The notes under the pieces: generated by a model | Database searches by the model: none | Told to the model about the DNA's origin: nothing | Seen by the model: the letters and a program-made list of their open reading frames with translations, nothing else | Program-made: the position numbers and the translations under genes | Assembly: GCA_035578175.1 (NCBI GenBank) | Contig: JAQMRL010000004.1 | Coordinates: forward strand, 40,753,401-40,817,400 | Length of the DNA stretch: 64,000 nt | Origin: Catonia carolina | Taxonomy: Eukaryota; Arthropoda; Insecta; Hemiptera; Achilidae | Direction of reading: 5' to 3' | Shown here: piece by piece, positions 1-13,091 of the stretch | How positions within the stretch are numbered: the stretch's first letter is position 1 | Layout: every line of letters starts with the position of its first letter

Positions 1-91
1 ACCTGAGCCGTTGACGTCACGTGCGCATCACACTCAACTTGGCCTGACTTACTCACGCAACCCTAATAGATCGTTGGTTGAATACCAGTTT
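1..91 (+). repeat. Unit U0, partial (3' end only)
   Basis: The window opens inside a unit. Only the CRE (TGACGTCA, 12-19), the overlapping CACGTG (17-22) and the CCAGTTT terminus (85-91) are present. It belongs to the left-edge CACGTG class. Confidence 0.97.
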
Positions 92-1947
92 TATTTTGAT
101 ACATATTTTTTTGTTTCTGTTAAACACAATAATAGCGTAGGTCAAAAATGATTTGTCTAGTAATGTCTTGTCAAGTCTATTTTTCGTTGATTTAGGATCT
201 GTTAGTTAAAGGGAAATTTATAAGCAGTATTTATATCTTCCACACAGGCAGTGTAAAAATATAACTTTTAACACCTGATTCGTACAGATGAGACAAATAA
301 AAAATAATTTCGCGACAGCAATCGCTTACTTGTCGTAACGAAAGTATAAGCAGAAAAATTACGATCCCGATAGCTGTGATTTTATAGAGTTTTAGGCCTG
401 TAATCAGTGTTTATGTAGGCAGCTTGTTCGAATATTACAATTTTATAAGCATTTTCAGATGCGACTTTTTAACGTTCCGAAACCGAACAATTAATGCGTT
501 CTCTTAAGCAAGGTAGGCTAATAAAATTACTTATTTTCAAACCAATTTGTCACTAAACTAAAATGCTGGCTGTTGAAATTGTTGTGCAATGAAAATTGTA
601 TTTTAGGTAAGCAGCGGACAAGGTGGTTTGAACCTCTAAAATGTTTTTTGAGTGAGATGAGTTGAATTGGTTTACATGGTCTTCTAACAGCGTTTATAAT
701 TACACTTATCAGAATGCCAGTCCTTCGGAAAATCGTGTACTTTCGACTCTCCGAATGACACCTGTATTTCATTATCAACAAGGTTTGATTGTAAAATGAA
801 ATGCATGAATCTCAGATGAGATAACTCTGGTTAGTGTCGTTTATACCTCTACCTCTTCTGTTCATACGTGCTTTAAACATATAATTGGCTGACCCTGTGA
901 TAAACATGAATACATATTTACGGTCAGGAACTAGCAAATTACGTGCAAAAAATGTTTACCACTCTACCTTTTCATTATGGCCACAATAAATTTCATCCAT
1001 CTTAAAATACAGGAACTAATGAAATAAGAGTAAAGCCAGAAAACCTTTTATGAAAATACATCGGCCTATATATCATCATTTTGTCAGACCGTTGATTTTT
1101 ATTTTTCGACTAATGCTCGTTGGTAGAGCAAAATAGTTTTCTTGTTATAAAACCGATTAATGAGGTATATCTTCTTACCCGGTAGGACATTGACTTTGTT
1201 TCGTCTCAAGATATTTTGAATTAGAATTTTCAGTTGCCTTCTACGTATCGTAATATTTATTTACAGTTATATAAAATCATTCCCTTAAAAATATGATACA
1301 TTACTGGCCAAAATTTATGTTACAAAAATCGAACAACTAGGAAAATAGATAACTCCCTTTTGTTTATTTTTCTTTGTGTCGGTATCGAATGAACACTCGT
1401 GATTTTTTAAAAAACCGTGTTAACATTTAGCAGCAAATGAAACCAATTTTTAATTTCCTGAAGAACTCGAAAGATCTCTACAATATGGTAGCCTACTACA
1501 TATTTCGTAAGTGATATTTAACTAGAAACTATAAATCTCATTAAAAGGTACCTTCATATGTTCTGCCCTACCGTTAACTAGAAGTTGACATTGGGTGTGG
1601 ACTTTATATTACAATCACACTCGACGTGACGCCCAGAATCAGTACGGACCAATCAGAACGCAGCATATCCTGACGAATGACGTAACGCTCAAGACACTTT
1701 GTCGTTGGTTAACATCTGTGTGACGTAGTACAGTAATATAAACTCTCTGATTGGACAATATTAACCAATCAAAATGACGCAAAAGAAGACATCTGATTGG
1801 TTAAAACTGGGCTTTCTTATTGGCCGAAAATACGAGACTCTGATTGGGCAATTATTACCTGAGCCGTTGACGTCACGTGCGCATCACACTCAACTTGGCC
1901 TGACTTACTCACGCAACCCTAATAGATCGTTGGTTGAATACCAGTTT
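92..1947 (+). repeat. Unit U1, 1856 bp
   Basis: Short-junction form (no GTAC). Promoter-like block at 1627-1875. Diagnostic variants are GTAATGTC near 161, TCTTCCACAC near 237, GAGACAAAT, TTCGCGAC, GTCGTAACG and CAACAAGG. Most of these recur in U4, three units away. The second CCAAT position reads GTTGG, so the box is absent here. It has CACGTG after the CRE. Confidence 0.97.
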
Positions 1948-3803
1948 TATTTTGATACATATTTTTTTGTTTCTGTTAAACACAATAATAGCGTAGGTCA
2001 AAAATGATTTGTCTAGTAACGTCTTGTCAAGTCTATTTTTCGTTGATTTAGGATCTGTTAGTTAAAGGGAAATTTATAAGCAGTATTTATATCTTCTACA
2101 CAGGCAGTGTAAAAATATAACTTTTAACACCTGATTCGTACAGATGAGATAAATAAAAAATAATTTGGCGACAGCAATCGCTTACTTGTCGTAGCGAAAG
2201 TATAAGCAGAAAAATTACGATCCCGATAGCTGTGATTTTATAGAGTTTTAGGCCTGTAATCAGTGTTTATGTAGGCAGCTTGTTCGAATATTACAATTTT
2301 ATAAGCATTTTCAGATGCGACTTTTTAACGTTCCGAAACCGAACAATTCATGCGTTCTCTGAAGCAAAGTAGGCTAATAAAATTACTTATTTTCAAACCA
2401 ATTTGTCACTAAACTAAAATGCTGGCTGTTGAAATTGTTGCGCAATGAAAATTGTATTTTAGGTAAGCAGCGGACAAGGTGGTTTGAACCTCTAAAATGT
2501 TTTTTGAGTGAGATGAGTTGAATTGGTTTACATGGTCTTCTCACAGCGTTTATAATTATACTTATCAGAATGCCAGTCCTTCGGAAAATCGTGTACTTTC
2601 GACTCTCCGAATGACACCTGTATTTCATTATCAACAGGGTTTGATTGTAAAATGAAATGCATGAATCTCAGATGAGATAACTCTGGCTAGTGTCGTTTAT
2701 ACCTCTACCTCTTCTGTTCATACGTGCTTTAAACATATAATTGGCTGACCCTGTGATAAACATGAATACATATTTACGGTCAGGAACTAGCAAATTACGT
2801 GCAAAAAATGTTTACCACCCTACCTTTTCATTATGGCCACAATAAATTTCATCCATCTTAAAATACAGGAACTAATGAAATAAGAGTAAAGCCAGAAAAC
2901 CTTTTACGAGAATACATCGGCCTATATATCATCATTTTGTCAGGCCGTTGATTTTTATTTTTCGACTAATGCTCGTTGGTAGAGCAAAATAGTTTTCTTG
3001 TTATAAAACCGATTAATGAGGTATATCTTCTTACCCGGTAGGACATTGACTTTGTTTCGTCTCAAGATATTTTGAATTAGAATTTTCAGTTGCCTTCTAC
3101 GTATCGTAATATTTATTTACAGTTATATAAAATCATTCCCTTAAAAATATGATACATTACTGGCCAAAATTTATGTTACAAAAATCGAACAACTAGGAAA
3201 ATAGATAACTCCCTTTTGTTTATTTTTCTTTGTGTCGGTATCGAATGAACACTCGTGATTTTTTAAAAAACCGTGTTAACATTTAGCAGCAAATGAAACC
3301 AATTTTTAATTTCCTGAAGAACTCGAAAGATCTCTACAATATGGTAGCCTACTACATATTTCGTAAGTGATATTTAACTAGAAACTATAAATCTCATTAA
3401 AAGGTACCTTCATATGTTCTGCCCTACCGTTAACTAGAAGTTGACATTGGGTGTGGACTTTATATTACAATCACACTCGACGTGACGCCCAGAATCAGTA
3501 CGGACCAATCAGAACGCAGCATATCCTGACGAATGACGTAACGCTCAAGACACTTTGTCGTTGGTTAACATCTGTGTGACGTAGTACAGTAATATAAACT
3601 CTCTGATTGGACAATATTAACCAATCAAAATGACGCAAAAGAAGAAATCTGATTGGTTAAAACTGGGCTTTCTTATTGGCCGAAAATACGAGACTCTGAT
3701 TGGGCAATTATTACCTGAGCCGTTGACGTCACATGCGCATCACACTCAACTTGGCCCGACTTACTCACGCAACCCTAATAGATCGTTTGTTGAATACCAG
3801 TTT
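1948..3803 (+). repeat. Unit U2, 1856 bp
   Basis: Short-junction form. Promoter-like block at 3483-3731, with CACATG rather than CACGTG, unlike its neighbours. Private variants include TCTGAAGCAAAG near 2358, TTGCGCAATG near 2438, TTACGAGAA near 2905 and GTCAGGCCG near 2939. Confidence 0.97.
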
Positions 3804-5659
3804 TATTTTGATACATATTTTTTTGTTTCTGTTAAACACAATAATAGCGTAGGTCAAAAATGATTTGTCTAGTAACGTCTTGTCAAGTCTATTTTTCGTT
3901 GATTTAGGATCTGTTAGTTAAAGGGAAATTTATAAGCAGTATTTATATCTTCTACACAGGCAGTGTAAAAATATAACTTTTAACACCTGATTCGTACAGA
4001 TGAGATAAATAAAAAATAATTTGGCGACAGCAATCGCTTACTTGTCGTAGCGAAAGTATAAGCAGAAAAATTACGATCCCGATAGCTGTGATTTTATAGA
4101 GTTTTAGGCCTGTAATCAGTGTTTATGTAGGCAGCTTGTTCGAATATTACAATTTTATAAGCATTTTCAGATGCGACTTTTTAACGTTCCGAAACCGAAC
4201 AATTCATGCGTTCTCTTAAGCAAGGTAGGCTAATAAAATTACTTATTTTCAAACCAATTTGTCACTAAACTAAAATGCTGGCTGTTGAAATTGTTGTGCA
4301 ATGAAAATTGTATTTTAGGTAAGCAGCGGACAAGGTGGTTTGAACCTCTAAAATGTTTTTTGAGTGAGATGAGTTGAATTGGTTTACATGGTCTTCTCAC
4401 AGCGTTTATAATTATACTTATCAGAATGCCAGTCCTTCGGAAAATCGTGTACTTTCGACTCTCCGAATGACACCTGTATTTCATTATCAACAGGGTTTGA
4501 TTGTAAAATGAAATGCATGAATCTCAGATGAGATAACTCTGGCTAGTGTCGTTTATACCTCTACCTCTTCTGTTCATACGTGCTTTAAACATATAATTGG
4601 CTGACCCTGTGATAAACATGAATACATATTTACGGTCAGGAACTAGCAAATTACGTGCAAAAAATGTTTACCACTCTACCTTTTCATTATGGCCACAATA
4701 AATTTCATCCATCTTAAAATACAGGAACTAATGAAATAAGAGTAAAGCCAGAAAACCTTTTATGAAAATACATCGGCCTATATATCATCATTTTGTCAGA
4801 CCGTTGATTTTTATTTTTCGACTAATGCTCGTTGGTAGAGCAAAATAGTTTTCTTGTTATAAAACCGATTAATGAGGTATATCTTCTTACCCGGTAGGAC
4901 ATTGACTTTGTTTCGTCTCAAGATATTTTGAATTAGAATTTTCAGTTGCCTTCTACGTATCGTAATATTTATTTACAGTTATATAAAATCATTCCCTTAA
5001 AAATATGATACATTACTGGCCAAAATTTATGTTACAAAAATCGAACAACTAGGAAAATAGATAACTCCCTTTTGTTTATTTTTCTTTGTGTCGGTATCGA
5101 ATGAACACTCGTGATTTTTTAAAAAACCGTGTTAACATTTAGCAGCAAATGAAACCAATTTTTAATTTCCTGAAGAACTCGAAAGATCTCTACAATATGG
5201 TAGCCTACTACATATTTCGTAAGTGATATTTAACTAGAAACTATAAATCTCATTAAAAGGTACCTTCATATGTTCTGCCCTACCGTTAACTAGAAGTTGA
5301 CATTGGGTGTGGACTTTATATTACAATCACACTCGACGTGACGCCCAGAATCAGTACGGACCAATCAGAACGCAGCATATCCTGACGAATGACGTAACGC
5401 TCAAGACACTTTGTCGTTGGTTAACATCTGTGTGACGTAGTACAGTAATATAAACTCTCTGATTGGACAATATTAACCAATCAAAATGACGCAAAAGAAG
5501 ACATCTGATTGGTTAAAACTGGGCTTTCTTATTGGCCGAAAATACGAGACTCTGATTGGGCAATTATTACCTGAGCCGTTGACGTCACGTGCGCATCACA
5601 CTCAACTTGGCCTGACTTACTCACGCAACCCTAATAGATCGTTGGTTGAATACCAGTTT
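3804..5659 (+). repeat. Unit U3, 1856 bp
   Basis: Short-junction form. Promoter-like block at 5339-5587, CACGTG class. GTTGG is at the second CCAAT position, as in U1, U2 and U4. It is otherwise close to the consensus. Confidence 0.97.
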
Positions 5660-7515
5660 TATTTTGATACATATTTTTTTGTTTCTGTTAAACACAATAA
5701 TAGCGTAGGTCAAAAATGATTTGTCTAGTAACGTCTTGTCAAGTCTATTTTTCGTTGATTTAGGATCTGTTAGTTAAAGGGAAATTTATAAGCAGTATTT
5801 ATATCTTCTACACAGGCAGTGTAAAAATATAACTTTTAACACCTGATTCGTACAGATGAGACAAATAAAAAATAATTTCGCGACAGCAATCGCTTACTTG
5901 TCGTAACGAAAGTATAAGCAGAAAAATTACGATCCCGATAGCTGTGATTTTATAGAGTTTTAGGCCTGTAATCAGTGTTTATGTAGGCAGCTTGTTCGAA
6001 TATTACAATTTTATAAGCATTTTCAGATGCGACTTTTTAACGTTCCGAAACCGAACAATTCATGCGTTCTCTTAAGCAAGGTAGGCTAATAAAATTACTT
6101 ATTTTCAAACCAATTTGTCACTAAACTAAAATGCTGGCTGTTGAAATTGTTGTGCAATGAAAATTGTATTTTAGGTAAGCAGCGGACAAGGTGGTTTGAA
6201 CCTCTAAAATGTTTTTTGAGTGAGATGAGTTGAATTGGTTTACATGGTCTTCTTACAGCGTTTATAATTACACTTATCAGAATGCCAGTCCTTCGGAAAA
6301 TCGTGTACTTTCGACTCTCCGAATGACACCTGTATTTCATTATCAACAAGGTTTGATTGTAAAATGAAATGCATGAATCTCAGATGAGATAACTCTGGTT
6401 AGTGTCGTTTATACCTCTACCTCTTCTGTTCATACGTGCTTTAAACATATAATTGGCTGACCCTGTGATAAACATGAATACATATTTACGGTCAGGAACT
6501 AGCAAATTACGTGCAAAAAATGTTTACCACTCTACCTTTTCATAATGGCCACAATAAATTTCATCCATCTTAAAATACAGGAACTAATGAAATAAGAGTA
6601 AAGCCAGAAAACCTTTTATGAAAATACATCGGCCTATATATCATCATTTTGTCAGACCGTTGATTTTTATTTTTCGACTAATGCTCGTTGGTAGAGCAAA
6701 ATAGTTTTCTTGTTATAAAACCGATTAATGAGGTATATCTTCTTACCCGGTAGGACATTGACTTTGTTTCGTCTCAAGATATTTTGAATTAGAATTTTCA
6801 GTTGCCTTCTACGTATCGTAATATTTATTTACAGTTATATAAAATCATTCCCTTAAAAATATGATACATTACTGGCCAAAATTTATGTTACAAAAATCGA
6901 ACAACTAGGAAAATAGATAACTCCCTTTTGTTTATTTTTCTTTGTGTCGGTATCGAATGAACACTCGTGATTTTTTAAAAAACCGTGTTAACATTTAGCA
7001 GCAAATGAAACCAATTTTTAATTTCCTGAAGAACTCGAAAGATCTCTACAATATGGTAGCCTACTACATATTTCGTAAGTGATATTTAACTAGAAACTAT
7101 AAATCTCATTAAAAGGTACCTTCATATGTTCTGCCCTACCGTTAACTAGAAGTTGACATTGGGTGTGGACTTTATATTACAATCACACTCGACGTGACGC
7201 CCAGAATCAGTACGGACCAATCAGAACGCAGCATATCCTGACGAATGACGTAACGCTCAAGACACTTTGTCGTTGGTTAACATCTGTGTGACGTAGTACA
7301 GTAATATAAACTCTCTGATTGGACAATATTAACCAATCAAAATGACGCAAAAGAAGACATCTGATTGGTTAAAACTGGGCTTTCTTATTGGCCGAAAATA
7401 CGAGACTCTGATTGGGCAATTATTACCTGAGCCGTTGACGTCACGTGCGCATCACACTCAACTTGGCCTGACTTACTCACGCAACCCTAATAGATCGTTG
7501 GTTGAATACCAGTTT
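5660..7515 (+). repeat. Unit U4, 1856 bp
   Basis: Short-junction form. Promoter-like block at 7195-7443, CACGTG class. It shares GAGACAAAT, TTCGCGAC, GTAACGAAAG, CAACAAGG and CTCTGGTTAG with U1, which suggests a three-unit exchange. CATAATGG near 6541 recurs only in U27-U30. Confidence 0.97.
7436..7452 (+). promoter_or_regulatory. CRE overlapping a CACGTG E-box (left-edge class, example in U4)
   Basis: TGACGTCA here runs directly into CACGTG, giving a composite bZIP/bHLH-type site. The same arrangement is in U0, U1 and U3. U18 has CACGTG with a changed CRE. All other interior units read CACATG, a change at a CpG. Confidence 0.55.
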
Positions 7516-9375
7516 TATTTTGATACGTACATATTTTTTTGTTTCTGTTAAACACAATAATAGCGTAGGTCAAAAATGATTTGTCTAGTAACGTCTTGTC
7601 AAGTCTATTTTTCGTTGATTTAGGATCTGTTAGTTAAAGGGAAATTTATTAGCAGTATTTATATCTTCTACACAGGCAGTGTAAAAATATAACTTTTAAC
7701 ACCTGATTCGTACAGATGAGATAAATAAAAAATAATTTGGCGACAGCAATCGCTTACTTGTCGTAGCGAAAGTATAAGCAGAAAAATTACGATCCCGATA
7801 GCTGTGATTTTATAGAGTTTTAGGCCTGTAATCAGTGTTTATGTAGGCAGCTTGTTCGAATATTACAATTTTATAAGCATTTTCAGATGCGACTTTTTAA
7901 CGTTCCGAAACCGAACAATTCATGCGTTCTCTTAAGCAAGGTAGGCTAATAAAATTACTTATTTTCAAACCAATTTGTCACTAAACTAAAATGCTGGCTG
8001 TTGAAATTGTTGTGCAATGAAAATTGTATTTTAGGTAAGCAGCGGACAAGGTGGTTTGAACCTCTAAAATGTTTTTTGAGTGAGATGAGTTGAATTGGTT
8101 TACATGGTCTTCTCACAGCGTTTATAATTATACTTATCAGAATGCCAGTCCTTCGGAAAATCGTGTACTTTCGACTCTCCGAATGACACCTGTATTTCAT
8201 TATCAACAGGGTTACATTGTAAAATGAAATGCATGAATCTCAGATGAGATAACTCTGGCTAGTGTCGTTTATACCTCTACCTCTTCTGTTCATACGTGCT
8301 TTAAACATATAATTGGCTGACCCTGTGATAAACATGAATACATATTTACGGTCAGGAACTAGCATATTACGTGCAAAAAATGTTTACCACTCTACCTTTT
8401 CATTATGGCCACAATAAATTTCATCCATCTTAAAATACAGGAACTAATGAAATAAGAGTAAAGCCAGAAAACCTTTTATGAAAATACATCGGCCTATATA
8501 TCATCATTTTGTCAGACCGTTGATTTTTATTTTTCGACTAATGCTCGTTGGTAGAGCAAAATAGTTTTCTTGTTATAAAACCGATTAATGAGGTATATCT
8601 TCTTACCCGGTAGGACATTGACTTTGTTTCGTCTCAAGATATTTTGAATTAGAATTTTCAGTTGCCTTCTACGTATCGTAATATTTATTTACAGTTATAT
8701 AAAATCATTCCCTTAAAAATATGATACATTACTGGCCAAAATTTATGTTACAAAAATCGAACAACTAGGAAAATAGATAACTCCCTTTTGTTTATTTTTC
8801 TTTGTGTCGGTATCGAATGAACACTCGTGATTTTTTAAAAAACCGTGTTAACATTTAGCAGCAAATGAAACCAATTTTTAATTTCCTGAAGAACTCGAAA
8901 GATCTCTACAATATGGTAGCCTACTACATATTTCGTAAGTGATATTTAACTAGAAACTATAAATCTCATTAAAAGGTACCTTCATATGTTCTGCCCTACC
9001 GTTAACTAGAAGTTGACATTGGGTGTGGACTTTATATTACAATCACACTCGACGTGACGCCCAGAATCAGTACGGACCAATCAGAACGCAGCATATCCTG
9101 ACGAATGACGTAACGCTCAAGACACTTTGTCATTGGTTGACATCGGTGTGACGTAGTACAGTAATATAAACTCTCTGATTGGACAATATTAACCAATCAA
9201 AATGACGCAAAAGAAGACATCTGATTGGTTAAAACTGGGCTTTCTTATTGGCCGAAAATACGAGACTCTGATTGGGCAATTATTACCTGAGCCGTTGACG
9301 TCACATGCGCATCACACTCAACTTGGCCCGACTTACTCACGCAACCCTAATAGATCGTTTGTTGAATACCAGTTT
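7516..9375 (+). repeat. Unit U5, 1860 bp
   Basis: First long-junction unit (GATACGTACATAT). Promoter-like block at 9055-9303. From here to the right the second CCAAT position reads CATTGGTTGACATCGG. Private variants are GGGTTACATTG near 8210 and AGCATATTACG near 8363. TTTATTAGCAG near 7647 is shared with U7 and U14. Confidence 0.97.
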
Positions 9376-11235
9376 TATTTTGATACGTACATATTTTTTT
9401 GTTTCTGTTAAACACAATAATAGCGTAGGTCAAAAATGATTTGTCTAGTAACGTCTTGTCAAGTCTATTTTTCGTTGATTTAGGATCTGTTAGTTAAAGG
9501 GAAATTTATAAGCAGTATTTATATCTTCTACACAGGCAGTGTAAAAATATAACTTTTAACACCTGATTCGTACAGATGAGATAAATAAAAAATAATTTGG
9601 CGACAGCAATCGCTTACTTGTCGTAGCGAAAGTATAAGCAGAAAAATTACGATCCCGATAGCTGTGATTTTATAGAGTTTTAGGCCTGTAATCAGTGTTT
9701 ATGTAGGCAGCTTGTTCGAATATTACAATTTTATAAGCATTTTCAGATGCGACTTTTTAACGTTCCGAAACCGAACAATTCATGCGTTCTCTTAAGCAAG
9801 GTAGGCTAATAAAATTACTTATTTTCAAACCAATTTGTCACTAAACTAAATTGCTGGCTGTTGAAATTGTTGTGCAATGAAAATTGTATTTTAGGTAAGC
9901 AGCGGACAAGGTGGTTTGAACCTCTAAAATGTTTTTTGAGTGAGATGAGTTGAATTGGTTTACATGGTCTTCTCACAGCGTTTATAATTATACTTATCAG
10001 AATGCCAGTCCTTCGGAAAATCGTGTACTTTCGACTCTCCGAATGACACCTGTATTTCATTATCAACAGGGTTTGATTGTAAAATGAAATGCATGAATCT
10101 CAGATGAGATAACTCTGGCTAGTGTCGTTTATACCTCTACCTCTTCTGTTCATACGTGCTTTAAACATATAATTGGCTGACCCTGTGATAAACATGAATA
10201 CATATTTACGGTCAGGAACTAGCAAATTACGTGCAAAAAATGTTTACCACTCTACCTTTTCATTATGGCCACAATAAATTTCATCCATCTTAAAATACAG
10301 GAACTAATGAAATAAGAGTAAAGCCAGAAAACCTTTTATGAAAATACATCGGCCTATATATCATCATTTTGTCAGACCGTTGGTTTTTATTTTTCGACTA
10401 ATGCTCTTTGGTAGAGCAAAATAGTTTTCTTGTTATAAAACCGATTAATGAGGTATATCTTCTTACCCGGTAGGACATTGACTTTGTTTCGTCTCAAGAT
10501 ATTTTGAATTAGAATTTTCAGTTGCCTTCTACGTATCGTAATATTTATTTACAGTTATATAAAATCATTCCCTTAAAAATATGATACATTACTGGCCAAA
10601 ATTTATGTTACAAAAATCGAACAACTAGGAAAATAGATAACTCCCTTTTGTTTATTTTTCTTTGTGTCGGTATCGAATGAACACTCGTGATTTTTTAAAA
10701 AACCGTGTTAACATTTAGCAGCAAATGAAACCAATTTTTAATTTCCTGAAGAACTCGAAAGATCTCTACAATATGGTAGCCTACTACATATTTCGTAAGT
10801 GATATTTAACTAGAAACTATAAATCTCATTAAAAGGTACCTTCATATGTTCTGCCCTACCGTTAACTAGAAGTTGACATTGGGTGTGGACTTTATATTAC
10901 AATCACACTCGACGTGACGCCCAGAATCAGTACGGACCAATCAGAACGCAGCATATCCTGACGAATGACGTAACGCTCAAGACACTTTGTCATTGGTTGA
11001 CATCGGTGTGACGTAGTACAGTAATATAAACTCTCTGATTGGACAATATTAACCAATCAAAATGACGCAAAAGAAGACATCTGATTGGTTAAAACTGGGC
11101 TTTCTTATTGGCCGAAAATACGAGACTCTGATTGGGCAATTATTACCTGAGCCGTTGACGTCACATGCGCATCACACTCAACTTGGCCCGACTTACTCAC
11201 GCAACCCTAATAGATCGTTTGTTGAATACCAGTTT
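9376..11235 (+). repeat. Unit U6, 1860 bp
   Basis: Long-junction form. Promoter-like block at 10915-11163. Variants are AAATTGCTGG near 9849, CCGTTGGTTTTT near 10378 and GCTCTTTGG near 10404. Confidence 0.97.
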
Positions 11236-13091
11236 TATTTTGATACATATTTTTTTGTTTCTGTTAAACACAATAATAGCGTAGGTCAAAAATGATTTGT
11301 CTAGTAACGTCTTGTCAAGTCTATTTTTCGTTGATTTAGGATCTGTTAGTTAAAGGGAAATTTATTAGCAGTATTTATATCTTTTACACAGGCAGTGTAA
11401 AAATATAACTTTTAACACCTGATTCGTACAGATGAGATAAATAAAAAATAATTTGGCGACAGCAATCGCTTACTTGTCGTAGCGAAAGTATAAGCAGAAA
11501 AATTACGATCCCGATAGCTGTGATTTTATAGAGTTTTAGGCCTGTAATCAGTGTTTATGTAGGCAGCTTGTTCGAATATTACAATTTTATAAGCATTTTC
11601 AGATGCGACTTTTTAACGTTCCGAAACCGAACAATTCATGCGTTCTCTTAAGCAAGGTAGGCTAATAAAATTACTTATTTTCAAACCAATTTGTCACTAA
11701 ACTAAAATGCTGGCTGTTGAAATTGTTGTGCAATGAAAATTGTATTTTAGGTAAGCAGCGGACAAGGTGGTTTGAACCTCTAAAATGTTTTTTGAGTGAG
11801 ATGAGTTGAATTGGTTTACATGGTCTTCTCACAGCGTTTATAATTATACTTATCAGAATGCCAGTCCTTCGGAAAATCGTGTACTTTCGACTCTCCGAAT
11901 GACACCTGTATTTCATTATCAACAGGGTTTGATTGTAAAATGAAATGCATGAATCTCAGATGAGATAACTCTGGCTAGTGTCGTTTATACCTCTACCTCT
12001 TCTGTTCATACGTGCTTTAAACATATAATTGGCTGACCCTGTGATAAACATGAATACATATTTACGGTCAGGAACTAGCAAATTACGTGCAAAAAATGTT
12101 TACCACTCTACCTTTTCATTATGGCCACAATAAATTTCATCCATCTTAAAATACAGGAACTAATGAAATAAGAGTAAAGCCAGAAAACCTTTTATGAAAA
12201 TACATCGGCCTATATATCATCATTTTGTCAGACCGTTGATTTTTATTTTTCGACTAATGCTCGTTGGTAGAGCAAAATAGTTTTCTTGTTATAAAACCGA
12301 TTAATGAGGTATATCTTCTTACCCGGTAGGACATTGACTTTGTTTCGTCTCAAGATATTTTGAATTAGAATTTTCAGTTGCCTTCTACGTATCGTAATAT
12401 TTATTTACAGTTATATAAAATCATTCCCTTAAAAATATGATACATTACTGGCCAAAATTTATGTTACAAAAATCGAACAACTAGGAAAATAGATAACTCC
12501 CTTTTGTTTATTTTTCTTTGTGTCGGTATCGAATGAACACTCGTGATTTTTTAAAAAACCGTGTTAACATTTAGCAGCAAATGAAACCAATTTTTAATTT
12601 CCTGAAGAACTCGAAAGATCTCTACAATATGGTAGCCTACTACATATTTCGTAAGTGATATTTAACTAGAAACTATAAATCTCATTAAAAGGTACCTTCA
12701 TATGTTCTGCCCTACCGTTAACTAGAAGTTGACATTGGGTGTGGACTTTATATTACAATCACACTCGACGTGACGCCCAGAATCAGTACGGACCAATCAG
12801 AACGCAGCATATCCTGACGAATGACGTAACGCTCAACACACTTTGTCATTGGTTGACATCGGTGTGACGTAGTACAGTAATATAAACTCTCTGATTGGAC
12901 AATATTAACCAATCAAAATGACGCAAAAGAAGACATCTGATTGGTTAAAACTGGGCTTTCTTATTGGCCGAAAATACGAGACTCTGATTGGGCAATTATT
13001 ACCTGAGCCGTTGACGTCACATGCGCATCACACTCAACTTGGCCCGACTTAATCACGCAACCCTAATAGATCGTTTGTTGAATACCAGTTT
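11236..13091 (+). repeat. Unit U7, 1856 bp
   Basis: Short-junction form. Promoter-like block at 12771-13019. It has TTTATTAGCAG, TCTTTTACAC near 11382 and GCTCAACACA near 12831. The CTTAATCACG variant near 13048 puts a stop in the small plus-strand frame that most other units keep open. Confidence 0.97.

Noticed and set aside
1115..1132. tRNA D-arm-like GCTCGTTGGTAGAGC in every unit
   Set aside because: No B box or T-arm follows at tRNA distance and no acceptor stem can be drawn. It is a 4-bp hairpin only.
1774..2007. Plus-strand frame of 69-78 codons in most units
   Set aside because: It overlaps the CCAAT/CRE block, its C-terminus changes with the GTAC indel, and it is broken in U7, U22, U23, U25 and U27-U30. 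No domain is recognisable.
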